A stretch of DNA of 40,459 nt. Origin: a virus. Shown here in pieces: positions 22,424 through 32,256 of the stretch. The stretch spans positions 1 to 40,459 of the IMG/VR virus record IMGVR_UViG_3300006810_000117, one strand, 5' to 3'. Below the pieces are notes generated by a model. That model was given only the letters and a program-made list of their open reading frames with translations. It did not search any database and had not been told where the DNA came from. A program made the translations under genes and the position numbers. How positions within the stretch are numbered: position 1 is the stretch's first letter; each line of letters begins with the position of its first letter.

Positions 22424-24043
22424 ATGCCTATCATTCCGATCCGTAACCTGGGAAAGACCGGCGTTGTCACTGATAACAGTGCGTACAACATTCCCCTCAC
22501 AGGTTTTTCTGCAGGTTTTAATGTACGTTTCGATGAAGGCAGGGTGAGCCGAGCGCCAATCTTTAGAACAATAAAAGACAGTCTCGGTTTCACGCCGCGC
22601 TTTGCATATGGCATTGTGCCGGCTACAGGCTTCGATACTGTGGTCATGGCATCAGATGCATGGGCTATGAAAGAATACGCCAGTGGCACAGTGTCAGATG
22701 TGTCTGGTTCCATCACTGGATCATCAGACCCCCGGCCATACACAGGTACGTCCCTGGCTGATGTAACCTACATCAACCGTGTAGACCGTGTACCAGTGTA
22801 CCGTAGTAGCACCGGCACTAACTTTGCTGACTTGCCCAACTGGGATAGCACTCACAGATGCAAAGCTCTACGCTCATATGGTGACCAGCTGATTGCCCTA
22901 AACATGACAGAGGGCAGCACCAACTTTCCAACCAGGGTACGCTTCTCTGACATCACGACAGCCAATAGTGTACCAGGCAGCTGGGATGCCACTGACACCA
23001 CAAAGAGCGCAGGTTTTAACGACCTCGTACAGATCCCAACCGAGATCATTGATGGCATGAGCCTCGGTAGTAACTTTATTATTTACTCAAGTGACCAGAC
23101 TTGGCTCATGGAGTTTGTTGGCGGCACGTTTATATTTAACTTCCGTAAACTCTTTAATGACGCCGGCGTAATTAACCAAAACTGTGTAGTGGAAGCTGAG
23201 GGCAAACATTATGTCTTCGGAGCTTTCGATATCTATATTCACGATGGTACGTCAAAACAAAGCATATGCGATGAGCGTACTAAGAACTTCATTTACTCAA
23301 ACCTAAATAACAACAACTCAGATGTATGCTTTACGCAACACAACCCAGTGCTCAATGAGATCTACTTTTGCTACATGTCAGGCGACAGCCGCGTAGAGTT
23401 TCCTAACGCCAACCGCTGCAACCGCGCAGCTGTGTATAATTACCGTGCGAACACATGGTCATTCATGGACATGCCGAATGTTAGCAGCGGCACTATCGCC
23501 AACGTCAACTCTGTTTCTACATATGCCAACAGCACAACCACCTATCAGCTTACCGGTGGTACCTACTACAGCCAGGAAGACAGCTTTGATAGACACGTAA
23601 TCATGGTAGGCGAAGATCAATCATCTGACGGCATCACCAGTGACAAGATGTATGGCGTAGATCTATCAGACAGTGGACAGATTGCGTTCCAGCTCGATAT
23701 CGAGGCTACCAAGCCGCCATACCTGGAGCGTACCGGTATTGACCTGGACGAGGGCGGCCTAGCAGCCCGGCAGTATGTTGTTGTAACCAGGCTGTATCCA
23801 CAGTGTGATACGATCAACACAGCTGACACCACGCTCACATTTGAGTTTGGTGCATCAGACATCCCACGTGCCACACCAGTCTATGGAACACCAGCGATCT
23901 ATGACATCCCGACTGAGCACAAGATCGACAGCCGGGCAGCCGGTAGATACCTATCATATAGAATGACCTTGGCTGACACTGACTATAAAGACTTTGAGTT
24001 GTCAGGCTTTGACATCGAGATTACCCCGACAGGAGCCAGATAA
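22424..24043 (+). CDS. Tail nozzle / tail tubular protein B-like
   Basis: A 539-aa, all-beta, Tyr/Asn/Asp-rich protein without signal peptide or membrane segments. Blade-like repeats ('CKALRSYGDQLIALNMTEG', 'SNFIIYSSDQTWLMEF', 'VVEAEGKHYVFGAFDIYIHD', 'AAVYNYRANTWSFMDM') suggest a beta-propeller, as in nozzle proteins of podoviruses (T7 gp12 or P22 gp10 role). It should form the tail tube end below the adaptor. Ribosome site GGAG lies upstream, and the stop overlaps the next start (TAATG). Confidence 0.75.
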   Translation: MPIIPIRNLGKTGVVTDNSAYNIPLTGFSAGFNVRFDEGRVSRAPIFRTIKDSLGFTPRFAYGIVPATGFDTVVMASDAWAMKEYASGTVSDVSGSITGSSDPRPYTGTSLADVTYINRVDRVPVYRSSTGTNFADLPNWDSTHRCKALRSYGDQLIALNMTEGSTNFPTRVRFSDITTANSVPGSWDATDTTKSAGFNDLVQIPTEIIDGMSLGSNFIIYSSDQTWLMEFVGGTFIFNFRKLFNDAGVINQNCVVEAEGKHYVFGAFDIYIHDGTSKQSICDERTKNFIYSNLNNNNSDVCFTQHNPVLNEIYFCYMSGDSRVEFPNANRCNRAAVYNYRANTWSFMDMPNVSSGTIANVNSVSTYANSTTTYQLTGGTYYSQEDSFDRHVIMVGEDQSSDGITSDKMYGVDLSDSGQIAFQLDIEATKPPYLERTGIDLDEGGLAARQYVVVTRLYPQCDTINTADTTLTFEFGASDIPRATPVYGTPAIYDIPTEHKIDSRAAGRYLSYRMTLADTDYKDFELSGFDIEITPTGAR

Positions 24044-24321
24044 TGGCACTCAATGATAAGACTAATCTACTTGTCCAGGACTACAGCCGGCAGCAGTACC
24101 CACAGCTCGAAGAAGGTATCCAGAGATACATCCAGGAAGAGCTGCGGAGAATACAGACAGCTGTTGGCAGTCTAGCTAACGCTGCGATCCAGGTTACTGA
24201 GAACCCACCGGACAATCCTGTTAAAGGCATGGTGCGTTTTAATGTCAGCCCATGGGATCCACTAGGTGACGGCTCAGAGGGTCTTGTTGTTTACAACGGT
24301 ACAGCATGGGTCGCGGTGTAA
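24043..24321 (+). CDS. Small tail protein, unknown function
   Basis: A 92-aa protein. The helical N-terminal half ('QLEEGIQRYIQEELRRIQTA') is probably a trimeric coiled coil, and the beta C-terminal part ('VKGMVRFNVSPWDPLGDGSE', 'LVVYNGTAWVAV') resembles a fibre-type motif seen in many marine phage tail proteins. It is coupled to the nozzle gene by a one-base overlap. Probably a small tail fibre or spike connector. This is inferred from composition and context. Confidence 0.68.
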   Translation: MALNDKTNLLVQDYSRQQYPQLEEGIQRYIQEELRRIQTAVGSLANAAIQVTENPPDNPVKGMVRFNVSPWDPLGDGSEGLVVYNGTAWVAV

Positions 24322-24611
24322 AAGTCCCGACCATCGAGCGCCCCCACTATACAGTCTACCTGGAAGGCTTCCCCATCGAGGGTGAGGGCGTACTGACGTT
24401 CGTACACTGCGATGTACACCGCTGGAATAAGAATATCAAAAGAGAGCTAATGAGAGACTTCACGCAACTTGTGAGGCTCAGGACTACGCCACTGTACTGC
24501 CTTCGGCACGACAGTAAGCAAGAGAAGTTCATAAAAATGTTTGGCTTTGCTTTCGATTTCCCAACAACGGATGGGCAGCAGCCATTAGACGTATATAAAT
24601 TGGAGATATGA
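24306..24611 (+). CDS. Internal virion protein A-like (T7 gp13-like, GNAT-related)
   Basis: A 101-aa protein. 'KRELMRDFTQLVRL' followed by 'LYCLRHDSKQEKFIKMFGFA' resembles the acetyltransferase-like tail of T7 gp13 ('HIRFLKTIGAVF'), and the gene sits in the matching place, just before the ejection proteins. Catalysis is not expected because the family is short. In T7 the protein is needed for assembly of the internal core. Assignment by weak similarity and position. Confidence 0.55.
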   Translation: MGRGVKVPTIERPHYTVYLEGFPIEGEGVLTFVHCDVHRWNKNIKRELMRDFTQLVRLRTTPLYCLRHDSKQEKFIKMFGFAFDFPTTDGQQPLDVYKLEI

Positions 24612-24612
24612 T

Positions 24613-25677
24613 ATGGGTTCAGTAGCAGCCTCTGTCGGTGGCTCACTGGTATCTGGTTACTTTGCAAACAAAGCAGCAAAGAAACAAGCAGGTGCTATAG
24701 ACCGTGCAAACCAAATGAACAACATGGGTTATACCGATGCGCGCCCATTCATCAATTCTGGATACCAGGGCGGCCAGGATGCCCTAAACAAGATGTTAAG
24801 CACAGGCGCATACCAGGGCGACCTATATGCAAACATGAACGACATGCAGAACACCGGGCTGAACAATCAGTTCAACTTCGGTAACACTACGTTCGGCTAC
24901 GGTCAAAACCTCGCAGATCAGACGCAAGGTTTCGCTGGTAACTATGGAAACCTATATGACCAGGCGATGGGCGGCGGCGCTATGAACAACGCCCTGGCGT
25001 ATGCTGACGCAAACACAGGCGCTCTTACAGACGCAGCGCTGCGCGACAGTACACGCATGCTTACAGAACAAACGCTGCCTGGTATCAACAAGGTGGCATC
25101 AGGCACAGGTAACGTCAACAGCTCCAGGGCAGGTGTCGCAGACGCTATCGCCATGCGTGATTATGGTGACCGCGCAGCTGACACAGCCGCAGGTATCCGC
25201 AGCAACCTTATCGACCAGTCTCTAGGACAGCAGCAGCGCGACTTCGGTAACGCCATGTCTGCTAACCAGGGTCTCGCTGGTGCATTTGGTACCGGCGTCA
25301 ACACAGCGAACACTGGCCTATCTAACATGATTAACGCAGGTGCCGGCTTCCAGAAGGACGCACAGCAGCAGCTAAATGCCGACAAGGCTGCCTTCGAAGC
25401 TAATCGTGACTTTGATATGCAAGCGTATCAACAGTACATGTCCGGCATCTTAGGCCGCGCACCAATGTCACCATCTGGCTACCAGGCGAACACTGTAGAT
25501 CCTACAGCTGCAACTATCAGCGGCATGGTCACCGGCGCAGGTATGGGTAGAAACTTGTACAACCAGTTTAGCGGCGGCTTCGGTGGTCAACCAAGCGCCT
25601 TCGCCTCAATGGCACCACAACAGCAGTACATCAATGCTCCAGCATACCAGGGCATGGGCTACATGAGTGGGAGATAA
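24613..25677 (+). CDS. Internal virion / DNA ejection protein (first)
   Basis: A 354-aa protein. The N terminus 'GSVAASVGGSLVSGYFANKA' is a hydrophobic Gly/Ala helix followed by Lys, typical of P22 gp7/gp20 and T7 core proteins that enter the host envelope. The rest is rich in Gly, Ala, Asn and Gln with repeats such as 'NQFNFGNTTFGYGQN', and carries 'DSTRMLTEQTLPGINKVASG'. It is predicted to be ejected with DNA and to help form a trans-envelope channel. It is the first of three consecutive ejection-protein genes. Confidence 0.75.
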   Translation: MGSVAASVGGSLVSGYFANKAAKKQAGAIDRANQMNNMGYTDARPFINSGYQGGQDALNKMLSTGAYQGDLYANMNDMQNTGLNNQFNFGNTTFGYGQNLADQTQGFAGNYGNLYDQAMGGGAMNNALAYADANTGALTDAALRDSTRMLTEQTLPGINKVASGTGNVNSSRAGVADAIAMRDYGDRAADTAAGIRSNLIDQSLGQQQRDFGNAMSANQGLAGAFGTGVNTANTGLSNMINAGAGFQKDAQQQLNADKAAFEANRDFDMQAYQQYMSGILGRAPMSPSGYQANTVDPTAATISGMVTGAGMGRNLYNQFSGGFGGQPSAFASMAPQQQYINAPAYQGMGYMSGR

Positions 25678-25680
25678 GAC

Positions 25681-26604
25681 ATGGCAATAAGTGATCCAAA
25701 TGCACAAGTGGCACCTGGGATACAATATAGCCCAGACGGCATCCCTATGCTCACGATACCCAATCCTAATCAGCCGCCGGCACCTGGTAATAACAATACC
25801 AGCGGCATGCTCAACAACCCAACACCAGGCGTATTGAGTACACAAGCTGCAGCAACAAACCAGCGCCGCAACATGGTACCTGGCGCGATCCAGATGCCAC
25901 AGATGCCTGACAATAAGATCGGCATGGGTGACATGCTGATACGGATGGGTGGCGCAGGTATGGAAGGCGCACAGCAAAGCGGTCTGCAGTCATACGCCAA
26001 CATGGCGAGAGAGTATGGCAATGTGCAAGACATAAACAACGCGGCAGGTATCGATGCATATAACGCCCAGGTCAAAGCTCTGAAAGCACAAAACGAAGCA
26101 TCCCAGAACCAACCCAAAGCACCTCAGTCATCGCCATATATGCAAGCAGCCATCGATGCTATCGATCAAATCGAAGCAAACGTGGCCATGGCCGAAAGCA
26201 ACTATAACCCATTTGATAACGTCACTGGTTTTATGGGTAACGCTTTATCATTTGTTGCAGGTACGCCAGCCCACGATACTAAGATGGCTATCGAGACCGT
26301 TGTATCATCTATTGGTTTCGACAGATTGCAGAAGATGCGCGATGATAGCCCAACCGGCGGCGCATTGGGTCAGGTGTCAGAGCGCGAACTGGCGCAGCTT
26401 AATGCATCTCTGGGTAACCTACGCCAGTCACAGAGCCGTGAGCAATTCAAAGCAAACCTGGCGCTCGTTAAGAAGCACTACATATCAGCTGTGAAAGCTA
26501 TCGAACAGCAGCAGCAAGCATATGCCGCAATGAATGGCATGGCTGCGCCTGTAGGCACGATGAGCCCATCCGATCAAGCAATCATAGACAAATACTCCCA
26601 GTAG
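25681..26604 (+). CDS. Internal virion / DNA ejection protein (second)
   Basis: A 307-aa protein. The Pro/Asn-rich N terminus (1-55) is unstructured. The middle and C-terminal parts are helical and Gln/Ala-rich ('ARDYGNV'-like segments, 'LAQLNASLGNLRQSQSREQ', 'HYISAVKAIEQQQQAYAAMN'). No enzymatic motif is seen. Its position between the 24613 gene and the very large protein fits the second component of a three-part ejection apparatus, as in podoviruses. Confidence 0.7.
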   Translation: MAISDPNAQVAPGIQYSPDGIPMLTIPNPNQPPAPGNNNTSGMLNNPTPGVLSTQAAATNQRRNMVPGAIQMPQMPDNKIGMGDMLIRMGGAGMEGAQQSGLQSYANMAREYGNVQDINNAAGIDAYNAQVKALKAQNEASQNQPKAPQSSPYMQAAIDAIDQIEANVAMAESNYNPFDNVTGFMGNALSFVAGTPAHDTKMAIETVVSSIGFDRLQKMRDDSPTGGALGQVSERELAQLNASLGNLRQSQSREQFKANLALVKKHYISAVKAIEQQQQAYAAMNGMAAPVGTMSPSDQAIIDKYSQ

Positions 26605-26616
26605 CAAGGATCTGAC

Positions 26617-29600
26617 ATGGCCGATATCAATCAGCTGATGACTGCGCTGCGTAATGCAGACGCGGCAGGGGACACTGCAGCCGCAAAACGCCTGGCTGCC
26701 TTGATCAAACAAGCCCAAGGTGGTCAAACGCAGCCCAAGCCAGTACAAGCGCCTGAGCCCGGCGTAATGGAAAGTCTCGGCAGAGGTATAGCAGACCGCG
26801 CAACTGGCATTGCTGCCGGTATTACTGAGCTTCCTGACACTGTTGCAGAGGCAGTTACAGGTTTCAAAGACCCACGACTACTCGTTCCCGGCGATGCTGA
26901 TCAGTTCATGGGTGTTGACTGGCGTAACATTGGCGACACTAAGTTTGTTGAGAACACCCCAGACATCCAGAAGCTACAGAACCCACTTGGTTTTACTGGT
27001 GATGAGTTCGAGAACACCGGCAAGTTTCTTCGCGGCGTACAAAAGGATATTGATTATCAGCGTATAACACCGTGGAATGAGGTTAAATCAAACCCAACAC
27101 CACAGAATGTTTTGGCATTTATGGGTGAGGCCGCTGTCACTAGCTTACCCGACATGGCAGCTGCTCTACTGGCGACACCAGCATACTTCGCTTCATACAT
27201 TTCACCTATTGCAGAAGAACGCGCAAAGAACGATGGCCGCGACCAGGTAACACCAGAAGATATATCAATCGCAGCCACCGCATCTTTAGCCATTGCCGGC
27301 GCTGAACGATTTGGTGCTAAGGGCATCTTCGGCGGCCAGACCGGTAACATGGTCACTAGACCTATTAAAGCTGGTGTAAAAGAATCAGGCACAGAAGCCA
27401 TCCAGGAGACCACACAGTACGGCGCAGAAACAGCAGGTACCCAAGCAGGTTTCGACCCTGCACAGGCTGCTGACCAGGCTCTAGCCGGCGCGGTAGGTGG
27501 TTTTGGTGCTGGTACAGGGTTAAGAGCTACCACAGACGCTGTTACAGCTATTGCTGGGCAAGACATTAATGCCAGAGCAGTAGCGGAAGACCTAATTGCA
27601 AAAGGTGACGTACTCAATCCTAAGATGATTGGTAACGACCCCCAGGCGGCCACTGAGTTGGCTACCAGGCTAGACACAATCGCAAAGGCAAACGACCTAA
27701 ACCTTAAAGACGTAAACAAGCAGAGTACATCAGGCGCACGTGAAGCTGTAGACAAGGCACACATCCAGGTATCAGAAGAGCTTAAACAGCTCGCTAAAGA
27801 TTTACGCACCCAGCTGGGAATCACAGACAGCGATGAGTTATCTGTTGTCCTGGACAAAGTCATGGCCATCGCTGGGCAGCGCCAGGCGCGTAACAAAGCA
27901 AAAAGCACTGTTGGTGTCCAGGAGATGCAAGCTATCGACCGCCTGACCGGTAACACCCAGGAAGGTCAGCGCATGTTGTCGCTAATGCGGCAGATGAACG
28001 AGCTGACAACACTGCATAACTCTGGATATGTTGGCGGCGTGTCTAAAATCACTGACCAGCTGTCTCCAATACCGAGCAATGTAGGCTATTCTGACCGCAG
28101 CTTGATCGAGACCCCTACACGTATCCTCGGTACTCTTTACGGTGCCTCAGTTAACCCAGTAATCCCTGCAATCCAGGGCGCTGCAGTCATAGGTGGCCGG
28201 GGCATAGATGCCATCACAGGCCGGCGTAGCCGCGTTGCGACCTATATCAAGGACAACATTAACAAAAACGAAGGCATTAAGATCTCTGATGACGCTGAAT
28301 CAGTACGCGAAACACGTAGACAAGAAGCTGAAGGCATCAAGAAGGCCAACCAGGAGCAACGCGCCAGGGCAAAAGAGATCCACAAGTCACAATACGAAAA
28401 GAACGGCGACTTACCGTTCATGAGACTGGACGCAATGCTAAAAGAGCGCGGATTAAGCCCACAAAGAGCTGTACAGCTGCTTGAGGCCATGGCAGCTGCA
28501 GATCCTGTGATCGCAGCAGACGCCCAGGCAATGATCAAAGCCATCCAGGAAGGCGGCAGAGCACCAAACATGACTGCAGTAGGCGCTGCGATGAGCACAG
28601 CGCTCGATCAGCAGTCTACATCAGTCACCAGGGACAAAGCACCGGTGCCAGGCGCATCCCAGGCAGCCGCGGCATCAGCTGCAGCCCCACGCGATGTATC
28701 TGCCGGCTATGTGCGCGGCATCCAGGACAACCAGGCTGCCAATACTGCTCTTATCGAGGCTGTAGACGCCGATCCTACGATCTCTGATGACGACAAGGCT
28801 GTACTGATTGATACCCTGGCTGATCTACGTAGCAACCTGGGAGCAAACCCAGCTGACCGGGCTATGGATATAGCTGCAAAGGCTGAGAGCCAGGTATCTG
28901 ACCCAGCATTGGTCGAAACGTACGTGATGCCGTACGTAAACCGGGTGATTGGCCAGCAAGCAACTGATAGCGAGCCTACCATTGATAGACAGGCAAACCT
29001 ATTCGGCGCGGCGCTAGAAAATGCATCAGACGTATTCGGTATTGGCTCAGACATAGGTATGACCGCAGTTTCTACGATGCCTACAGATGCTGAATTTGCA
29101 GAGATGCAAGCTGGTACATTTAAACCTGCACAAAAGAAGAAGCTCGAAGTCGCATATGGTGATTACCATAAGGGGTGGAAGCAAGCAGCTGGCACTAACA
29201 CACCTCTAGAATACACTCCAGAAAACATTGATCGTATTGCCAGAATGATGGCTACTGAAGCTCTCCGGGCTATTAAACGTGATGGGAGCGCTATTGGATG
29301 GTATGATGCTAAGTTAAAAGCAGCCAAATCTGTTATGAAACTTGTAGAACCACGCATCTCCGGCAATGAAGCAGCTTTCGACTTCGCTCTGGCAGTCACA
29401 TCAAACGGCCAGGCGGTTCTAGATAACTTTGCCCAAGCGTTAGAAGTTTTCCGCATTTACATGAAAACAGGCAAAATGCCGGCAAATTGGAATAAAGGCG
29501 GTGAAAGAAAGAAAGCTATGCAAACTAGCTTTAAGTTCTATAACGCCTACCAACAATCCGGCAGTAATATGCCTATCGAAATGTTCCTGGATACTGATTT

Positions 29601-31569
29601 TACGGTCAAAGAAATTAGCAAATGGGTTGATGATTTTAACGCAACTAATGGAACTGATATTGGTCTTAGCGTTACAGAAAACGCCGACACTACAGTCAAA
29701 GGTAGCTTTATACTGGGAGCAAAGATTGGCCAGGGTTTCTATCAGAATGTCCGGGGTAACTATGACCCATTGACCATGGACATTTGGTGGATGCGTATGT
29801 GGAACCGATTGATCGGTAGACCATTCAAGCCAGCTAAGTCAGCTGCAGACATGCAGAAGAACCGTAATATCATTGTTGAACAAGGTTTGGACGCGGAAGA
29901 TGGTATCGAAAAGCAGCTTGTGGATGCCACGTTGCAGCGTCTTGGTACCACCAGGTCAAAAGTACGCCAGAGCAAGGGTAAGATCGATGACTTTAGTCGT
30001 GAATTGAACCGCGCCTGGAACAGTTATTATAGCCGGTACCAAAAAGAAAACGGTACTAACCCGGTAAAGCCGCAGTTATTCAAAACTGTTGGCACACACT
30101 TTAAAAACCTGGCACCCGAGCTGCAAGCTACACCGACTAGCGGCAGTGAGAGATCTTATATGCGAGATGTCACTGCACGTGCCAGAGAGTTGTTATCAGA
30201 GCAGGGTTATGATATAAATACTGCAGATTTCCAAGCCTTGATGTGGTACCCAGAAAAGCAGCTTGCACAGAAGATGGGTGTCGCAAAAGGCAAAGGTGAT
30301 GACAACGATTATCTGGACGCAGCTATAGAGGCTGCAACAAAAGAAGGTATATCAAATGACCAAATCCAAGAAGCACTCCCCGATGCAGAGCGAGCAAGGC
30401 TCTTTGGTGGAACAGATACCGGACGACAAGATGGCGGCAGCAGTGCGGTCGTTGATACAGTTAGCGGAAAGCAAGCAGAATCAATCAACCGGCAACAAGG
30501 CATCCTTGACCTCGATGGCGGAGGAAATAACCGACGCCCCGGGGATACTGAACTTCCAAAAACAAGTCTAGCTGGTTCAAGAGAGCCTACACCAGAAGAA
30601 AACCGTGAGGCTCTCAATGTAGTCAAAGCAGCTTTCGAAGTCGGTAAGCCAGGCTCGCCGTACGAGAACGGTATCCGTGATTACGACACCATCAGTAAGA
30701 TTGGCCAGGCGTTTAACCACGTATTCCACCTGGCAACTAGCCAGACAGATCTCGCAAAGAAACTGCAAGTCAAGCGCAAGCAGCTGACCGACACAAAAGG
30801 TGCCAGAGTATCCTTACCTAGCCCGGAAGGGTATAAATTAGGTAGGGGTGCCAGGTTTGGCATTATCCAGTCGAAAGCTAAAAAGTATAAGGGCTCAGAT
30901 ATATTTGCAGCGCTGCATGAACTTGGGCATGCAATAGAGACTAGCTACGTGGATGAAGCAGCTCGGCAAGAGGGCTCAGAAAACCTCGGAAGAGACTTTT
31001 ACTCACCCCTCTCACAGCAGTCTATAAACGACCCAGTGAACAATGCCACGTACTCAAACACGTTCCGTGCAGCCGTGCGTGAGCTGTTGGAGCTATTTGG
31101 TGATAAAAAGGTTGCTACAGGCGAGTTTACCAACCAGGACGCCAGGGACATAATAAACGAAGTAATCCGTATGCAAAGAACAGGCATACTTGAAGGGTTT
31201 GGAACAAAGTTTCCTGTCCGTAATGATTACTCGAAGGGTATGGAGCTTGTCTCGAAGGGCAAGATAACTCAAAGCAAGTACGATACTGTGATGAGAGAGG
31301 GTGAGCGTACTTACTTTCATACACCCTACGAGCTGGCTGCGGATCTTATGGCCATTTACATGTTTGACCCAAAGTTGGCTAAACGTGAAATGCCTAAAGC
31401 CACAAAGCTAGTGCGTCTTTTGCTTAAAGATAACCCCACCATTCAATTCTTCTCAGCACCATTTAGCGCTGTTGTCGCCATGGTTATGGCAAACATGCTC
31501 CTGGCTGAGAAAGAAGACGAAGAAGAAAAGGCGCTGCTTACTCTTGGTAGAGGCGCACTAACAGCATAA
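26617..31569 (+). CDS. Giant internal virion / ejection protein with C-terminal zincin metallopeptidase motif
   Basis: A 1650-aa protein, the largest in the genome and comparable in role and size to T7 gp16 (1318 aa). The N terminus 'MADINQLMTALRNADAAGDT' is a short helical repeat seen at the start of many phage giant proteins. Residues about 160-310 are hydrophobic and Ala/Gly-rich and could enter membranes. The middle is helical and charged. Near the C terminus H1434-E-L-G-H1438 is a perfect HExxH zinc site, with E1572 in 'PYELAADLMAIYMF' as the likely third ligand, so a protease activity is plausible. No lytic transglycosylase motif was seen, unlike T7 gp16. Part of the middle (about 29160-29800) looks more AT-rich than its surroundings. 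Confidence 0.8.
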   Translation: MADINQLMTALRNADAAGDTAAAKRLAALIKQAQGGQTQPKPVQAPEPGVMESLGRGIADRATGIAAGITELPDTVAEAVTGFKDPRLLVPGDADQFMGVDWRNIGDTKFVENTPDIQKLQNPLGFTGDEFENTGKFLRGVQKDIDYQRITPWNEVKSNPTPQNVLAFMGEAAVTSLPDMAAALLATPAYFASYISPIAEERAKNDGRDQVTPEDISIAATASLAIAGAERFGAKGIFGGQTGNMVTRPIKAGVKESGTEAIQETTQYGAETAGTQAGFDPAQAADQALAGAVGGFGAGTGLRATTDAVTAIAGQDINARAVAEDLIAKGDVLNPKMIGNDPQAATELATRLDTIAKANDLNLKDVNKQSTSGAREAVDKAHIQVSEELKQLAKDLRTQLGITDSDELSVVLDKVMAIAGQRQARNKAKSTVGVQEMQAIDRLTGNTQEGQRMLSLMRQMNELTTLHNSGYVGGVSKITDQLSPIPSNVGYSDRSLIETPTRILGTLYGASVNPVIPAIQGAAVIGGRGIDAITGRRSRVATYIKDNINKNEGIKISDDAESVRETRRQEAEGIKKANQEQRARAKEIHKSQYEKNGDLPFMRLDAMLKERGLSPQRAVQLLEAMAAADPVIAADAQAMIKAIQEGGRAPNMTAVGAAMSTALDQQSTSVTRDKAPVPGASQAAAASAAAPRDVSAGYVRGIQDNQAANTALIEAVDADPTISDDDKAVLIDTLADLRSNLGANPADRAMDIAAKAESQVSDPALVETYVMPYVNRVIGQQATDSEPTIDRQANLFGAALENASDVFGIGSDIGMTAVSTMPTDAEFAEMQAGTFKPAQKKKLEVAYGDYHKGWKQAAGTNTPLEYTPENIDRIARMMATEALRAIKRDGSAIGWYDAKLKAAKSVMKLVEPRISGNEAAFDFALAVTSNGQAVLDNFAQALEVFRIYMKTGKMPANWNKGGERKKAMQTSFKFYNAYQQSGSNMPIEMFLDTDFTVKEISKWVDDFNATNGTDIGLSVTENADTTVKGSFILGAKIGQGFYQNVRGNYDPLTMDIWWMRMWNRLIGRPFKPAKSAADMQKNRNIIVEQGLDAEDGIEKQLVDATLQRLGTTRSKVRQSKGKIDDFSRELNRAWNSYYSRYQKENGTNPVKPQLFKTVGTHFKNLAPELQATPTSGSERSYMRDVTARARELLSEQGYDINTADFQALMWYPEKQLAQKMGVAKGKGDDNDYLDAAIEAATKEGISNDQIQEALPDAERARLFGGTDTGRQDGGSSAVVDTVSGKQAESINRQQGILDLDGGGNNRRPGDTELPKTSLAGSREPTPEENREALNVVKAAFEVGKPGSPYENGIRDYDTISKIGQAFNHVFHLATSQTDLAKKLQVKRKQLTDTKGARVSLPSPEGYKLGRGARFGIIQSKAKKYKGSDIFAALHELGHAIETSYVDEAARQEGSENLGRDFYSPLSQQSINDPVNNATYSNTFRAAVRELLELFGDKKVATGEFTNQDARDIINEVIRMQRTGILEGFGTKFPVRNDYSKGMELVSKGKITQSKYDTVMREGERTYFHTPYELAADLMAIYMFDPKLAKREMPKATKLVRLLLKDNPTIQFFSAPFSAVVAMVMANMLLAEKEDEEEKALLTLGRGALTA

Positions 31570-31579
31570 AGGAACCAAT

Positions 31580-31741
31580 ATGACTGATTATACAAACCGT
31601 ATTGGCATTGACATGCGTAAGTACAAAAACCAGCCACAAAAGGTTGCTAAACGTAAAAAGCCGGTACCCACCAAAAGGAAGCGTAAAGAAGATCCATCGT
31701 TTTATAAACAAGTGGTCGAGTTCGCTAAAAGCATAATATGA
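31580..31741 (+). CDS. Small, very basic protein, unknown function
   Basis: A 53-aa protein, ATG at 31580 after AAAGGAACC, TGA at 31739-31741 overlapping the next ATG. The sequence 'MTDYTNRIGIDMRKYKNQPQ' is followed by a Lys/Arg-rich middle (residues 23-37 with 'RKKPVPTKRKRK') and a short helix. Short, but with proper start signals and an ATGA junction to the terminase. It may bind DNA at packaging or be carried with the genome. Confidence 0.65.
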   Translation: MTDYTNRIGIDMRKYKNQPQKVAKRKKPVPTKRKRKEDPSFYKQVVEFAKSII

Positions 31742-32256
31742 GTAAACCAAAAGAGCCACGCGCCAAGGCACCGCCTCGGTATGGCAATGGTACCCATCCA
31801 CAACGCGCACCTAAGAACAACTATTTCGCAACGCTCATGTCCACACCAGAGGGCAGGGCGCTGCGTAAAGAGTGGTCTAAACGCCCCAGGAAGAACCCTG
31901 GGCGGCCTAAAGGTGTGCCGGATGGTTACAGAAAGAAAACAATCGAACCTCTACGGCAAGAGCTGCGAGGCGAGGCAGAAAAGGTAGTCGAAGTAATGAC
32001 AAAGAAGCTAGACGTTAATCCAGATGAGTACGCAACCGAGGCACTGGTAACAGCTGTCGAGATCATGCGGTCACCTGATGCAACCAGGGACAGGCTGTCA
32101 GCTGCGCGACTTGTATTAGACTTTACCAAGCAGAAGCCGGCATCAAAGTCAGAAATGGCTATCAGCCAGGCTGAAAGTTTCCTCGAAGGACTGTTACAAG
32201 AAGAGCAAACCAATGGACAAAAAGCTGAGGCAAATCAGGAAGAGACTACACACTGA
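31738..32256 (+). CDS. Terminase small subunit-like protein
   Basis: A 172-aa protein directly before the large terminase and overlapping it by 44 bases. The basic N-terminal region contains 'RKNPGRPKGVPDGY', an AT-hook-like GRPKG that could touch DNA. The centre is helical ('EPLRQELRGEAEKVVEVMTK', 'TRDRLSAARLVLDFTKQK'), and the C terminus is acidic and Gln-rich, as in small subunits that dock to the large one. The assignment rests mainly on position and build. It would recognise the packaging site. Confidence 0.72.
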   Translation: MSKPKEPRAKAPPRYGNGTHPQRAPKNNYFATLMSTPEGRALRKEWSKRPRKNPGRPKGVPDGYRKKTIEPLRQELRGEAEKVVEVMTKKLDVNPDEYATEALVTAVEIMRSPDATRDRLSAARLVLDFTKQKPASKSEMAISQAESFLEGLLQEEQTNGQKAEANQEETTH

